Of a stretch of DNA of 12,746 bases, positions 6,213-12,746 are shown one piece after another. The stretch lies in the NCBI GenBank assembly GCA_024684665.1, contig JAIKWN010000267.1, positions 1 to 12,746 of the forward strand, written 5' to 3'. A program made the position numbers and the translations under genes. Position 1 is the stretch's first letter. Each line of letters opens with the position of its first letter. The notes under the pieces are model-generated. The model had not been told where the DNA came from. It searched no databases and worked only from the letters and a program-made list of their open reading frames with translations. This stretch comes from Clostridiales bacterium (lineage in GTDB: Bacteria; Bacillota_A; Clostridia; Christensenellales; Aristaeellaceae).

Positions 6213-7520
6213 TCACAGGCGCGCTTTTTCGGCAATCCTTCGTGCTTCATGCAGGTGTTTCGAGCTGCCGACGCCTGCCTTCGCCGCGAGGATGCGCGCG
6301 TTGGTTGCGGCAAAATCCGTCTGCCCGAGCAGGCCGTGCCTCTCCTTCATCCGGAGGATGCGGAGGGCGGATTCGTCTATGCGTCGGGGATCGATCTCCC
6401 CGCACTCTGCGAGGGAAACCGTTTCCTCCAGCATCCATTCTACGAGCCGCAGATTGGCTTCATTCCGCACATAGGGCAGGATCAGGAGGTCCGCCCCCGC
6501 ATTCACCGCGCAGCGTAGGATATCTTCCGGCCGGAAGTTCTTTGCGACTGCCGCCATATACAGAGAGTCCGTCACGATGACGCCAGAAAAACCCAGCGTC
6601 TCCCGCAGAAGACCGGTGAGAAATACGCGACTCATGGTGGCTGGCAGAAAAAGGGGCTTCCCGGTCTTCTGCGAGAGACAGGTTCCTGGTTCGACCTTCG
6701 GGTACTGGATATGCGCAGTCATCACCATGTCTGCACCGGAAACGATCGCCCGCCGGAAAGGGACGAGTTCTCTTTCCATCAGAGCGTCCAGCGTGAGGTC
6801 GATCTGCGGAAGCCCGGTATGGCTGTCCATGTCCGTATCCCCATGACCGGGGAAATGTTTCACCGCAGACAGCCGTCCTGTGCTGTGGAGTCCTTCGAGG
6901 AAGGCACAGCCATATTCCGCGACAATCCCGGCGTCATCCGAAAAGGCACGGGAGCCGATGACTGGATTGCGCGGATTGCTGTTGATATCCAGCACCGGGG
7001 CAAAATCTGCGTGGATCCCAAGCAGTGTTAGCTCCTCCCCGATAATCGCTCCCATCCGCCGGGCGTTTTCCGGGTTCCCCGTGGAGCTGAGCGCCTTGTT
7101 GCCGGGACCGGCGGTTCCAAAGGGGATGCGCGACACGGCACCCCCTTCCTGGTCGACCGCGAGGACCAGGGGAACGCCGCCGCCAGAGCGGTTCACCTCC
7201 TGCATATCGGATACGAGGCGAACCGTCTGCTCCGCGTTATGGAAGTTTTCGGAAAAGAGGATCACGCCACCATAATGGTTTTCCCGAAGGCTGTCCCGGA
7301 GTCTGCCGTTTAAGGCCGTTATATTATACGCGCCGCTATCTTCGTTTCGTACGGTGGGCGGCGTATCCGGCGATCCTTCCGGCTTCCAGCTGCGGAAGGC
7401 GACCAGCATCATCTGCGCAACCTTTTCGCGTAGGGTCATGCGGGAGAGGATTTCTCGGGCGGTGTATTCCTCCCTTTTGATTCCATTCATTCCCGGTACA
7501 TCAGGCTGACTTTCTTTCAT
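6213..7520 (-). CDS. nagZ: Glycoside hydrolase family 3 beta-N-acetylhexosaminidase, NagZ-like
   Basis: 435 residues with no signal peptide, so probably cytoplasmic. The GH3 barrel begins at about residue 28 (MTLREKVAQMMLV). Substrate-binding segments include LAVDQEGGAVSRIPFG (120-135) and APVLDINSNPRNPVIGSRAF (174-193). The diagnostic NagZ loop KHFPGHGDTDMDSH (221-234) holds the Asp232-His234 dyad that acts as general acid/base in this subgroup. The nucleophile is Asp318 in VIVTDSLYMAAV. The enzyme removes non-reducing beta-1,4 N-acetylglucosamine, classically from anhydromuropeptides during cell-wall recycling. At 435 residues it is longer than the roughly 340 of proteobacterial NagZ: there is a 25-residue N-terminal lead, an insertion at about 45-75 and a C-terminal helical tail. 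It lacks the separate C-terminal domain of longer GH3 glucosidases. AAGGAGG sits eight bases before ATG 7520. Specificity is inferred from motif only. Confidence 0.85.
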   Translation of the reverse strand: MKESQPDVPGMNGIKREEYTAREILSRMTLREKVAQMMLVAFRSWKPEGSPDTPPTVRNEDSGAYNITALNGRLRDSLRENHYGGVILFSENFHNAEQTVRLVSDMQEVNRSGGGVPLVLAVDQEGGAVSRIPFGTAGPGNKALSSTGNPENARRMGAIIGEELTLLGIHADFAPVLDINSNPRNPVIGSRAFSDDAGIVAEYGCAFLEGLHSTGRLSAVKHFPGHGDTDMDSHTGLPQIDLTLDALMERELVPFRRAIVSGADMVMTAHIQYPKVEPGTCLSQKTGKPLFLPATMSRVFLTGLLRETLGFSGVIVTDSLYMAAVAKNFRPEDILRCAVNAGADLLILPYVRNEANLRLVEWMLEETVSLAECGEIDPRRIDESALRILRMKERHGLLGQTDFAATNARILAAKAGVGSSKHLHEARRIAEKARL

Positions 7521-7584
7521 CTTCTAGGCCTCCTTCCGACATTTCCTCTTGTGTCAGGAAAGATACAGAGGATACACGAATTTT

Positions 7585-7612
7585 AGTATAACATGGTTTT
7601 GCTAAATCGCAG
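7585..7612 (-). promoter_or_regulatory. Weak candidate promoter for the NagZ-like gene
   Basis: On the minus strand a TATACT box (7590-7585) lies about 65 bases before ATG 7520. The matching -35 position (around 7607-7612, CTGCGA at 16-base spacing) is poor. It is proposed mainly because no other -10-like element is seen in the divergent intergenic region. Confidence 0.35.
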
Positions 7613-7647
7613 CCTTACATTTTGTCCGCCTACCCGCAATTTTCTTC

Positions 7648-7676
7648 TTGCATAAGAGGTATTGTTTTTCTATAAT
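7648..7676 (+). promoter_or_regulatory. Promoter of the liv transporter operon
   Basis: A perfect TATAAT (7671-7676) lies 17 bases after TTGCAT (7648-7653). A T-rich spacer and AT-rich flanks fit a sigma-A promoter. The expected transcript start near 7683 gives a leader of about 54 bases before the TTG start of livH. Confidence 0.65.
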
Positions 7677-7693
7677 GTAAAATATAGAAAAAT

Positions 7694-7718
7694 GGGCTCA
7701 CCGGTTCGGCCGTAGCCC
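7694..7718 (+). other. Hairpin in the leader of the liv operon
   Basis: GGGCT (7694-7698) pairs with AGCCC (7714-7718), and an inner CGG/CCG (7702-7704 / 7710-7712) tightens the helix. It ends five bases before the GGGAGG ribosome binding site (7723-7728). It has no T-tract, so it is not a terminator. A role in mRNA stability or in access to the ribosome site is possible but unproven. Confidence 0.4.
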
Positions 7719-7736
7719 GGACGGGAGGCATGAACT

Positions 7737-8600
7737 TTGGAGATATTCCTGCAGGCCTGTGTAAACGGCCTGCTCATGGGCGGTTTCTATTCCCTCATGG
7801 GCATGGGACAGAACGTCATCTTCGGCGTCATGAAGATCGTGAATTTCTGCCACGGTGAGATGCTGATGGTGGGCATGTACCTGACGTATGTCCTTTCGAC
7901 GACGTTCGGGCTCGATCCCTACCTCTGCGTTCCCTTCGTGGCGGTTATTATGTTTTTCTTCGGCGCGATCATCCAGCACACGCTGATCACCCCATCCCTC
8001 GGTACGAAGAGCTTTACCAACTTACTATTCCTGACGGTGGGCCTGGGGTTGCTCTTCTCCAACGGTGCGCTTGTGATCTTCGGCTCCGAATACAAGTCGA
8101 TTCCCACGGCTTACGCGCAGACTAACATCGCCCTCGGACCGGTATCCCTACCGCTACCCCGGGTCATCAGCTTCTGCGTGCTCATCGTGGTCTCCGTTGC
8201 GCTCTTCGCCTTCCTGCGCTACAGCCGGGTGGGCAAGCAGATCCGCGCGGTCTCCCAGAACCCTGTAGGTGCGGAGGTCGTCGGTATCAACGCGAAGCGC
8301 ATCTACATCCTGACCTACGGCCTGGGCGCGGCCCTCGCTGGCATCGCCGGGGCGCTGCTCACCGGATTCTATTCCATCTTCCCGACGGCAGGCGCGAGCT
8401 TCGGTTTCCGTGCTCTGATCGTCGTAGTCGTGGGTGGCCTGGGCTCCATTCCCGGCGCCTTCTTCGCGGGTATTTTCTTGGGGCTCCTGGAGACGATGGT
8501 AGCCCTGTTCATCAGTCCCTCCTACAGCGACCTCATCGTCTTCATTACGTTCATTGTGATCCTGGTCGTCCGACAGCTGATCATCATCAGGAGGAAGTAA
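7737..8600 (+). CDS. livH: Branched-chain/hydrophobic amino-acid ABC transporter permease, LivH family
   Basis: 287 residues, very hydrophobic, with about eight membrane segments. The N-terminal signature GGFYSLMGMGQNVIFGVMKI followed by VNFCHGEMLMVGMY is the LivH counterpart of the familiar IFGVxxIVNFAHGE motif. A cytoplasmic loop reads VGKQIRAVSQNPVGAEVVGI, the coupling region that contacts the ATPases. The C-terminal part has GGLGSIPGAFFAGIFLGLLE, also characteristic. Translation starts at TTG 7737, eight bases after GGGAGG; an ATG at 7730 is in another frame that does not encode the protein. A weak TTG start on the first gene may limit output. It forms the membrane channel with LivM in the cytoplasmic membrane. 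The stop is followed after one base by the livM start. Family assignment is firm, substrate unknown. Confidence 0.9.
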   Translation: MEIFLQACVNGLLMGGFYSLMGMGQNVIFGVMKIVNFCHGEMLMVGMYLTYVLSTTFGLDPYLCVPFVAVIMFFFGAIIQHTLITPSLGTKSFTNLLFLTVGLGLLFSNGALVIFGSEYKSIPTAYAQTNIALGPVSLPLPRVISFCVLIVVSVALFAFLRYSRVGKQIRAVSQNPVGAEVVGINAKRIYILTYGLGAALAGIAGALLTGFYSIFPTAGASFGFRALIVVVVGGLGSIPGAFFAGIFLGLLETMVALFISPSYSDLIVFITFIVILVVRQLIIIRRK

Positions 8601-8601
8601 G

Positions 8602-9666
8602 ATGAACGAGAATCTGCGCGCGGTACGGGCTTATCGCACCCGTCTTTCGATCTGCATCAGCATTATCCTTTTGATCTTCCTGCTGATCCCCGTATTCGTA
8701 AAATCTCCCTACGTGTTGAACGTGTTTATTCTCGTCTTCTACATGTCCACCTTGTCCATGGCCTGGAATCTGCTAGGCGGCATGACGGGACAGAACTCTC
8801 TCGGACACGCGGCCTATATGGGACTCGGTGCTTATGTCTCCTGCTTGTTCATCACGAAGGCGCATCTGAATCCCTGGATTTCCGGCGCCCTCGGCATGGT
8901 GATTGTGGGGCTTGTGGCTGGCGTCATCTTTTTCCCGTGCTTCATCCTCCGGGGCCCGTACTTTACTTTGGTATCCATCGCCTTCGGCGAGGCGCTCCGG
9001 CAGTTCATCATCAACTCGTCCTTCTTCGGGCGGGCCAGCGGCATCGGCCTTCCCTTCAAGCGGGGGGATTCCCTCCTGGCTTTCCGCTTCATGGGCAAGG
9101 AACCATATTACTATATTGGGCTCATCATGCTGGTGCTGATCTATCTCCTGATGAAGAAGATCGAGCGCTCCCGCATGGGCTACGCGCTGCGCACGATCCG
9201 CGAAGATGAGGACGCTGCAGCGGCCATCGGCATCAACCCCATCCGCTACAAGGTCATGGCGGTTATCGTCTCCGCCATGGTGGCAGCGCTTGTCGGTTTC
9301 TTCTACGCAAACTACATGCGCTATATCGATCCGGAACTGATGGTGCTGGCCAAGTCTACAGAGTCGGTGCTGCCCGCTGTCGTGGGTGGTGCGGCGTATG
9401 TAGAGGGCCCGCTTGTTGGCGGCCTCATTATGATCCCACTCTCCGAATTCCTTCGGGCAAACTTCTCTTCCGTCCTGCCGGGCATCAACATGCTGCTCTA
9501 CGCGGTGGTGCTGCTTGTGGTCATTCGGTTCCGGCCGACGGGAATCCTGGGCTGGTACATGCACAGTAGGGCAAAGTTCTTTGTGGATGAGAAGATTCTA
9601 AAGAAGCCGTCCGTTGAGGTGCTGGAGGCGGCCGAACTGAGAGCGCGCGGCGAAAAGGAGGCCTGA
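8602..9666 (+). CDS. livM: Branched-chain/hydrophobic amino-acid ABC transporter permease, LivM family
   Basis: 354 residues. A short basic N-terminus precedes a run of membrane helices (from about residue 15 to 315). NLLGGMTGQNSLGHAAYMGL is the characteristic LivM segment. The coupling loop is in RSRMGYALRTIREDEDAAAA followed by IGINPIRYKVMA, typical of the family. The C-terminal GGAAYVEGPLVGGLIMIPLSE is also conserved. After the last helix a charged cytoplasmic tail of about 35 residues follows. The ATG at 8602 is one base after the livH stop, with AGGAGG at 8590-8595 inside livH, so the two permeases are translationally coupled and likely made in equal amounts. It pairs with LivH to form the transport pore. 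Confidence 0.9.
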   Translation: MNENLRAVRAYRTRLSICISIILLIFLLIPVFVKSPYVLNVFILVFYMSTLSMAWNLLGGMTGQNSLGHAAYMGLGAYVSCLFITKAHLNPWISGALGMVIVGLVAGVIFFPCFILRGPYFTLVSIAFGEALRQFIINSSFFGRASGIGLPFKRGDSLLAFRFMGKEPYYYIGLIMLVLIYLLMKKIERSRMGYALRTIREDEDAAAAIGINPIRYKVMAVIVSAMVAALVGFFYANYMRYIDPELMVLAKSTESVLPAVVGGAAYVEGPLVGGLIMIPLSEFLRANFSSVLPGINMLLYAVVLLVVIRFRPTGILGWYMHSRAKFFVDEKILKKPSVEVLEAAELRARGEKEA

Positions 9667-9668
9667 GC

Positions 9669-10415
9669 ATGGAGAAGAGGATAGAAAATCCCATCATCGA
9701 AGTGCAGCATATCACCAAGCGCTTCAAGGGTCTGACCGCGGTGAAGGACGTTTCCTTCCAGATCCGTGAAGGCGCTATCACGGGCATGATCGGCCCCAAC
9801 GGCGCCGGCAAGTCCACAACCTTCAACATGATTTGTGGGTACTATCCGCCGACGGAGGGGAAGATCCTCTTCCGCGGGCAGGACATAACGAACAAGCGGG
9901 CGTATGAATACACGAAGATGAAGATCGCCCGCACCTTCCAGATCATGAAGCCCCTCAAAAATCTCTCCGTCCTCGAAAATGTGGTTGCCTCCTGCTACTT
10001 CGGACATGCGGCGGCGAAGAACGAGCATGAGGCGCGGGAGAGGGCGATGAACGTCCTGCAGTTCACCGGCCTCTATGAAAAGCGGCATATCCTCTCGAAG
10101 GACATGGGCACGCCGGACCAGAAGCGCCTCGAAATGGCGCGTGCCCTTGCGACGAAGCCGGAAATGCTCTTCCTGGATGAGAACATGGCGGGCCTGAACC
10201 CGGCGGAGACGGAAGCGGCCATCAAACTCATCCGTCAGATAAACGAATCCGGCGTGACGATATTCCTGATCGAGCACATCATGCAGGCCGTTGTTTCCCT
10301 CTGCGAGGAAGTCATCGTGCTGCATCATGGCGAGAAGATCGCGGAAGGAACCCCGGAGCAGGTCATGAACGATCCCTACGTCATGGAAGTCTACCTCGGA
10401 AAGAAGGCGGGCTAA
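9669..10415 (+). CDS. livG: ABC transporter ATP-binding protein, LivG family
   Basis: 248 residues, cytoplasmic ATPase of the transporter. Walker A is GPNGAGKST (42-50) and the Q-loop is RTFQIMKPL (Gln91). Walker B is MLFLDE (166-171) with the catalytic Glu171, and the switch His203 lies in LIEHIMQ. The LivG-specific C-terminal GEKIAEGTPEQVMNDPYVME is present. The signature motif is not LSGGQ or the usual LivG LPYGQQ but MGTPDQKRLE (146-155), and the residue after the Walker B Glu is Asn rather than Pro. I have seen such TPDxKRLE variants in a LivG subfamily, so I take this as a natural variant, not damage. AGGAGG lies just before ATG 9669, two bases after the livM stop. Its stop overlaps the livF start. 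Confidence 0.88.
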   Translation: MEKRIENPIIEVQHITKRFKGLTAVKDVSFQIREGAITGMIGPNGAGKSTTFNMICGYYPPTEGKILFRGQDITNKRAYEYTKMKIARTFQIMKPLKNLSVLENVVASCYFGHAAAKNEHEARERAMNVLQFTGLYEKRHILSKDMGTPDQKRLEMARALATKPEMLFLDENMAGLNPAETEAAIKLIRQINESGVTIFLIEHIMQAVVSLCEEVIVLHHGEKIAEGTPEQVMNDPYVMEVYLGKKAG

Positions 10416-11122
10416 TGTTAAAAGTGGAAGGCCTGCGCGCGGGCTACGGCGCGATCAACATCCTCTGGAATATTTCCTTTACAATTAATGACGGCGAGAT
10501 CGTCGCTATCCTGGGCAGTAACGGTGCGGGAAAAACCACGATGGTCCGCGCGGTCACGGGTATAGTGCGCCCCTCCGTCGGCTCTGTGGTTTTCGACGGC
10601 GAAGAGCTGGCGAAGAAATCCAGCCGGTATATCCTCGACAAAGGTATCGTGCAGGTTCCGGAAGGGCGGCAGCTCTTCACGGAAATGACGGTGCTCGAGA
10701 ACCTCGAGATGGGCGCTTTCAATGCGGCGACGCAGGCGGCTTTCGGGAAGAACCTCGAAACGGTATACCGCTGGTTTCCGAAGCTCCGCGAGCGCGCGAA
10801 GCAGGCGGCGGGCACCCTCTCCGGCGGCGAGCAGCAGATGGTCGCTGTGGCGCGGGCAATCATCGGCATGCCGAAGCTGCTGATTCTGGACGAGCCGAGC
10901 CTCGGTCTTGCGCCAAACATCGTGGATGAGATCCTGGCCGTCGCCTCTACCATGGCGAAGGAAGACGGCATTTCCGTCATGCTCGTGGAACAGGATATCA
11001 CGAAGGCTCTCTCCTGCGCGGACCGGGGTTACGTCATCGAAAACGGCCGGATCGCGCTCGAAGGCACCGCTGCGGAACTCTCCGCGAATGAGCACGTGAA
11101 GAAGGCGTATCTGGGAATATAA
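10415..11122 (+). CDS. livF: ABC transporter ATP-binding protein, LivF family
   Basis: 235 residues, the second ATPase. Walker A is GSNGAGKTT (34-42). The LivF-typical GIVQVPEGRQLFTEMTVLEN comes at about 77-96. The signature LSGGEQQ (135-141) is canonical, in contrast to its LivG partner. Walker B is LLILDEP (155-161), and VEQD (191-194) stands where other ABC ATPases have the switch His, as is usual in LivF. The protein ends HVKKAYLGI, a standard LivF terminus. ATG 10415 shares its A with the livG TAA (TAATG overlap), so translation is coupled and the LivG/LivF heterodimer is probably made 1:1. Confidence 0.92.
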   Translation: MLKVEGLRAGYGAINILWNISFTINDGEIVAILGSNGAGKTTMVRAVTGIVRPSVGSVVFDGEELAKKSSRYILDKGIVQVPEGRQLFTEMTVLENLEMGAFNAATQAAFGKNLETVYRWFPKLRERAKQAAGTLSGGEQQMVAVARAIIGMPKLLILDEPSLGLAPNIVDEILAVASTMAKEDGISVMLVEQDITKALSCADRGYVIENGRIALEGTAAELSANEHVKKAYLGI

Positions 11123-11131
11123 GCTGTGCAT

Positions 11132-11149
11132 CGCCGCAGGCAGTCGGCG
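11132..11149 (+). other. Small hairpin between livF and the binding-protein gene
   Basis: CGCCG (11132-11136) pairs with CGGCG (11145-11149), followed by only two T. It sits in the single 55-base gap of an otherwise gapless operon. It could protect or set the end of an mRNA segment so that the binding protein is made in excess. It is short, so the assignment is weak. Confidence 0.3.
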
Positions 11150-11177
11150 TTCGCATAAGACAAAAGGAGGAACCATC

Positions 11178-12419
11178 ATGAAGAAAGCACTTTCTCTGTT
11201 GGGCATCTTTGCGCTCGTGCTGGCGCTCTGCGTCGGCGCTCTGGCCGAGGATCCCATCCGCATCGGCACCATCTATGCCATGTCCGGCGGCAACGCGGCC
11301 ATCGGCGAGAACATCCTGCGCGGCATCGACTTCGCCGTGGCCGAGATCAACGCCAAGGGCGGCGTGAACGGCCGCATGCTGGAAGTCGTTCGCGGCGACC
11401 ACGCCGGCGATCCAGCCCAGGGCCGCTCCGAGGCGGAGCGCCTCATCACCCAAGAGCATGTGGACGTCATGATGGGCTGCCACATGTCCACCGTCACCGA
11501 AGTTGTGGCGCAGGTCTGCACGCAGTACGGCGTGCCGATGATCACCGCTATCTCCACCCTCGACCGGCTGACCGACGCGGATCATGAGGATATGGACTTC
11601 TTCTTCCGCCTCTGCCCGCTGAACTCCGTCTACGTCGAGGATATGCTGAAGTACCTGAAGGACTCCGCGGAGCAGACCGGCGAAGAAGTGAAGACCATCG
11701 CGATCTTCACCGACCGCGCGGCCATCGGCCAGGAGCTCATCCGTTGCGTCGAGCTCTTCAAGGACGAGTATGGTTTTGACCTCGTAGCCACCATCGACTA
11801 TTCTTCCAACGCCACTGACCTGAGCGCCCAGGTCCTCGCCCTCAAGCAGGCGAACCCGGACGCCATCCTCTGCGACTCCTACATCGGCGACGCGACCCTG
11901 TTCGTGCAGACGCTGAAGGCGCAGAACTACACCCCGAAGATGATCGTCGCGAAGGCGAACGGCTTTACCGATCCCGCCTTCATCACGAACCTGGGCGCCG
12001 CCGCCAACGGCGTGGCCTCCGTCGTGGAATTCAACCCCGACCTCATCAACGGCAAGGAGATCAACGAGGAGTTCAAGGCGCAGTACGGCGTCAACATGAA
12101 CGGCCACTCCGCCGAGAGCTACACTGTCGTGTGGATCTTCAAGACCGCCATCGAAGCTGCCGGCTCGACCGACGGCGAAGCGGTCCGCGACGCGATCGCC
12201 GCTCTAGACATCCAAGGCGAATTCCCCGGCGGACGCAAGATCGTCCTGCCGTATGACCGCATCCACTTCGAGAACTACGACCTGGCGGGCCAGCCGCACT
12301 ATCGCGACAACACATCCGCATCCGTTGCTATCGCGCAGGTGCAAGACGGCGAGTGGAAGACCGTTTGGCCGTTCTCTTTCACCGATACAAAGATCCTCTA
12401 TCCGGCTCCGCTGCAGTAA
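11178..12419 (+). CDS. ABC transporter substrate-binding protein, LivJ/LivK (Peripla_BP_6) family
   Basis: 413 residues, type I periplasmic-binding fold. A signal peptide (MKKALSLLGIFALVLALCVG) ends in ALA-ED at about residue 23. The mature protein opens DPIRIGTIYAMSGGNAAIGE and FAVAEINAKGGVNGRMLEVV, standard for the family. A domain-crossing region MGCHMSTVTEVVAQVCTQYG and the late segment PGGRKIVLPYDRIHFENYDL also fit. No lipobox is evident: the only Cys near the peptide is preceded by Ala-Leu, not by a small residue at -1. It captures the substrate outside the membrane and delivers it to LivH/LivM. A strong AAAAGGAGG (11162-11170) and heavily biased codons (ATC, CTG, GAG, GGC) suggest high expression. 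It is the last gene of the operon. Ligand could be a branched-chain or other amino acid, amide or similar. Confidence 0.9.
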   Translation: MKKALSLLGIFALVLALCVGALAEDPIRIGTIYAMSGGNAAIGENILRGIDFAVAEINAKGGVNGRMLEVVRGDHAGDPAQGRSEAERLITQEHVDVMMGCHMSTVTEVVAQVCTQYGVPMITAISTLDRLTDADHEDMDFFFRLCPLNSVYVEDMLKYLKDSAEQTGEEVKTIAIFTDRAAIGQELIRCVELFKDEYGFDLVATIDYSSNATDLSAQVLALKQANPDAILCDSYIGDATLFVQTLKAQNYTPKMIVAKANGFTDPAFITNLGAAANGVASVVEFNPDLINGKEINEEFKAQYGVNMNGHSAESYTVVWIFKTAIEAAGSTDGEAVRDAIAALDIQGEFPGGRKIVLPYDRIHFENYDLAGQPHYRDNTSASVAIAQVQDGEWKTVWPFSFTDTKILYPAPLQ

Positions 12420-12444
12420 GCGAAACAGAACTCCCATACTGCCC

Positions 12445-12473
12445 AAACGCCGCCCCTTTCGGGGCGGCGTTTT
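12445..12473 (+). terminator. Strong Rho-independent terminator of the liv operon
   Basis: A 12-bp GC-rich stem, AAACGCCGCCCC (12445-12456) with GGGGCGGCGTTT (12461-12472), closes on a TTTC tetraloop and ends in a T-run. It lies 25 bases after the binding-protein stop. Its A-tract on the left makes it potentially bidirectional. Confidence 0.9.
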
Positions 12474-12546
12474 GTGAGCCAGGGAAGTGTTTTAATGATT
12501 TCCGTGCCTTTTTTAAATACATTTTTCTTCAAAAAGATAGCAGTGT

Positions 12547-12584
12547 TAAAACCGCCGTCCCCGCGAAGAAATGCAGGGACGGCG
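12547..12584 (-). terminator. Minus-strand terminator-like hairpin
   Basis: CGCCGTCCC (12553-12561) pairs with GGGACGGCG (12576-12584) around a 14-base loop. Read on the minus strand it is followed by GGTTTTAAC, so it would stop transcripts coming from the right, including the transposase gene ending at 12620. Confidence 0.6.
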
Positions 12585-12619
12585 TATGTGTTGTCTGTGT
12601 TACTCATACTAAACATCAC

Positions 12620-12746
12620 CTAAAACATATCTAAAATCCACTGTCTACCAGTGATGCTTTTTATATCAGCAGACGAAAGGTCATTAATGACTTCGCATAA
12701 CCGATCTATGACTTTTTCCAGTGTTTGGAATACTTCATTTCTGAAG
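12620..12746 (-). CDS. IS630-family-like transposase, C-terminal fragment running off the window
   Basis: Only the last 41 codons are in the window. They are read from 12745 leftwards to the TAG at 12622-12620. The peptide begins FRNEVFQTLEKVIDRLCEVI and ends IKSITGRQWILDMF. This helical ending (a VF-x-x-LEKVID-x-LC-type segment, then a short IKSI...WI tail) is the pattern I associate with C-termini of IS630/DDE-superfamily transposases in Clostridia. The AT-rich composition differs from the liv operon beside it, consistent with a mobile element. No terminal inverted repeat or TA target duplication could be confirmed without the other end. Whether the rest of the gene is intact is unknown. 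Confidence 0.55.
   Translation of the reverse strand, partial: FRNEVFQTLEKVIDRLCEVINDLSSADIKSITGRQWILDMF

Noticed and set aside
7694..7718. Leader hairpin as an amino-acid riboswitch or T-box
   Set aside because: The leader is only about 54 bases and shows no T-box sequence, multi-helix core or terminator/antiterminator pair.
7521..7736. CRISPR array or small RNA gene in the divergent intergenic region
   Set aside because: No repeated units and no terminator-bounded transcript were seen; the region is explained by two divergent promoters and ribosome sites.
8773..9564. A minus-strand open frame of 263 codons inside livM
   Set aside because: His- and Asp-rich composition is typical of the antisense of hydrophobic membrane-protein codons; livM is unmistakable on the other strand.
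9498..10328. Minus-strand frame of 276 codons opposite livG
   Set aside because: Antisense of a gene with all the ABC ATPase motifs; no start signals or domain.
11034..12107. A minus-strand open frame of 357 codons opposite the binding protein
   Set aside because: Val/Asp/Gly-rich shadow created by the strong codon bias of the binding-protein gene; no recognisable domain.

Overview
The window looks like a chromosomal segment of a moderately GC-rich, low-oxygen member of the Bacillota, most likely a gut- or rumen-type Clostridia lineage. This rests on strong AGGAGG-type ribosome binding sites, a desulfoferrodoxin-like domain, a DUF3795 protein, clostridial-style signal peptides ending in ALA, and Rho-independent terminators. 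The lineage is inferred from style and families; there is no phylogenetic marker here. No rRNA, tRNA, CRISPR array, phage module or secretion system was seen.

Left part (1-3135, plus strand) is a worn accessory region. It opens with about 145 bases of unrelated sequence joined to the C-terminal part of a RibD/dihydrofolate-reductase-like gene. An intact DinB-like/DUF3795 fusion protein follows. Next come three consecutive genes that each carry frameshifts: a small membrane protein (two shifts), a VOC/glyoxalase-family protein (one) and a zinc-ribbon plus TPR protein (two). One shift in the TPR gene is an exact 10-bp tandem duplication, so at least that one is a recognisable slippage event. 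A hairpin terminator closes the block.

Middle part (3136-7520) holds intact genes. An XRE regulator fused to a desulfoferrodoxin/superoxide-reductase-like domain runs on the plus strand. It converges on a minus-strand pair, an alpha/beta hydrolase followed one base later by an OGG-type 8-oxoguanine DNA glycosylase. Both the regulator and the glycosylase point to oxidative stress. Two further minus-strand genes encode a GH3 NagZ-like beta-N-acetylhexosaminidase and, behind its own promoter, a secreted SH3 protein with an Ada-like Cys-rich tail. Both suit cell-wall metabolism or sensing.

Right part (7640-12473, plus strand) is a complete branched-chain/hydrophobic amino-acid (HAAT-type) ABC transporter operon. 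The order is LivH permease, LivM permease, LivG ATPase, LivF ATPase, and the substrate-binding protein last. It has a good sigma-A-type promoter, a short leader with a hairpin, tight gene spacing and a strong terminator. The substrate cannot be read from the sequence. After the terminator comes a minus-strand terminator-like hairpin, then the C-terminus of what looks like an IS630-family transposase running off the right edge.

I did not find a clearly new multi-gene system. The items most worth a second look are the XRE-superoxide-reductase fusion, the cluster of frameshifted genes with its 10-bp duplication, and the substrate-binding protein without a lipobox.
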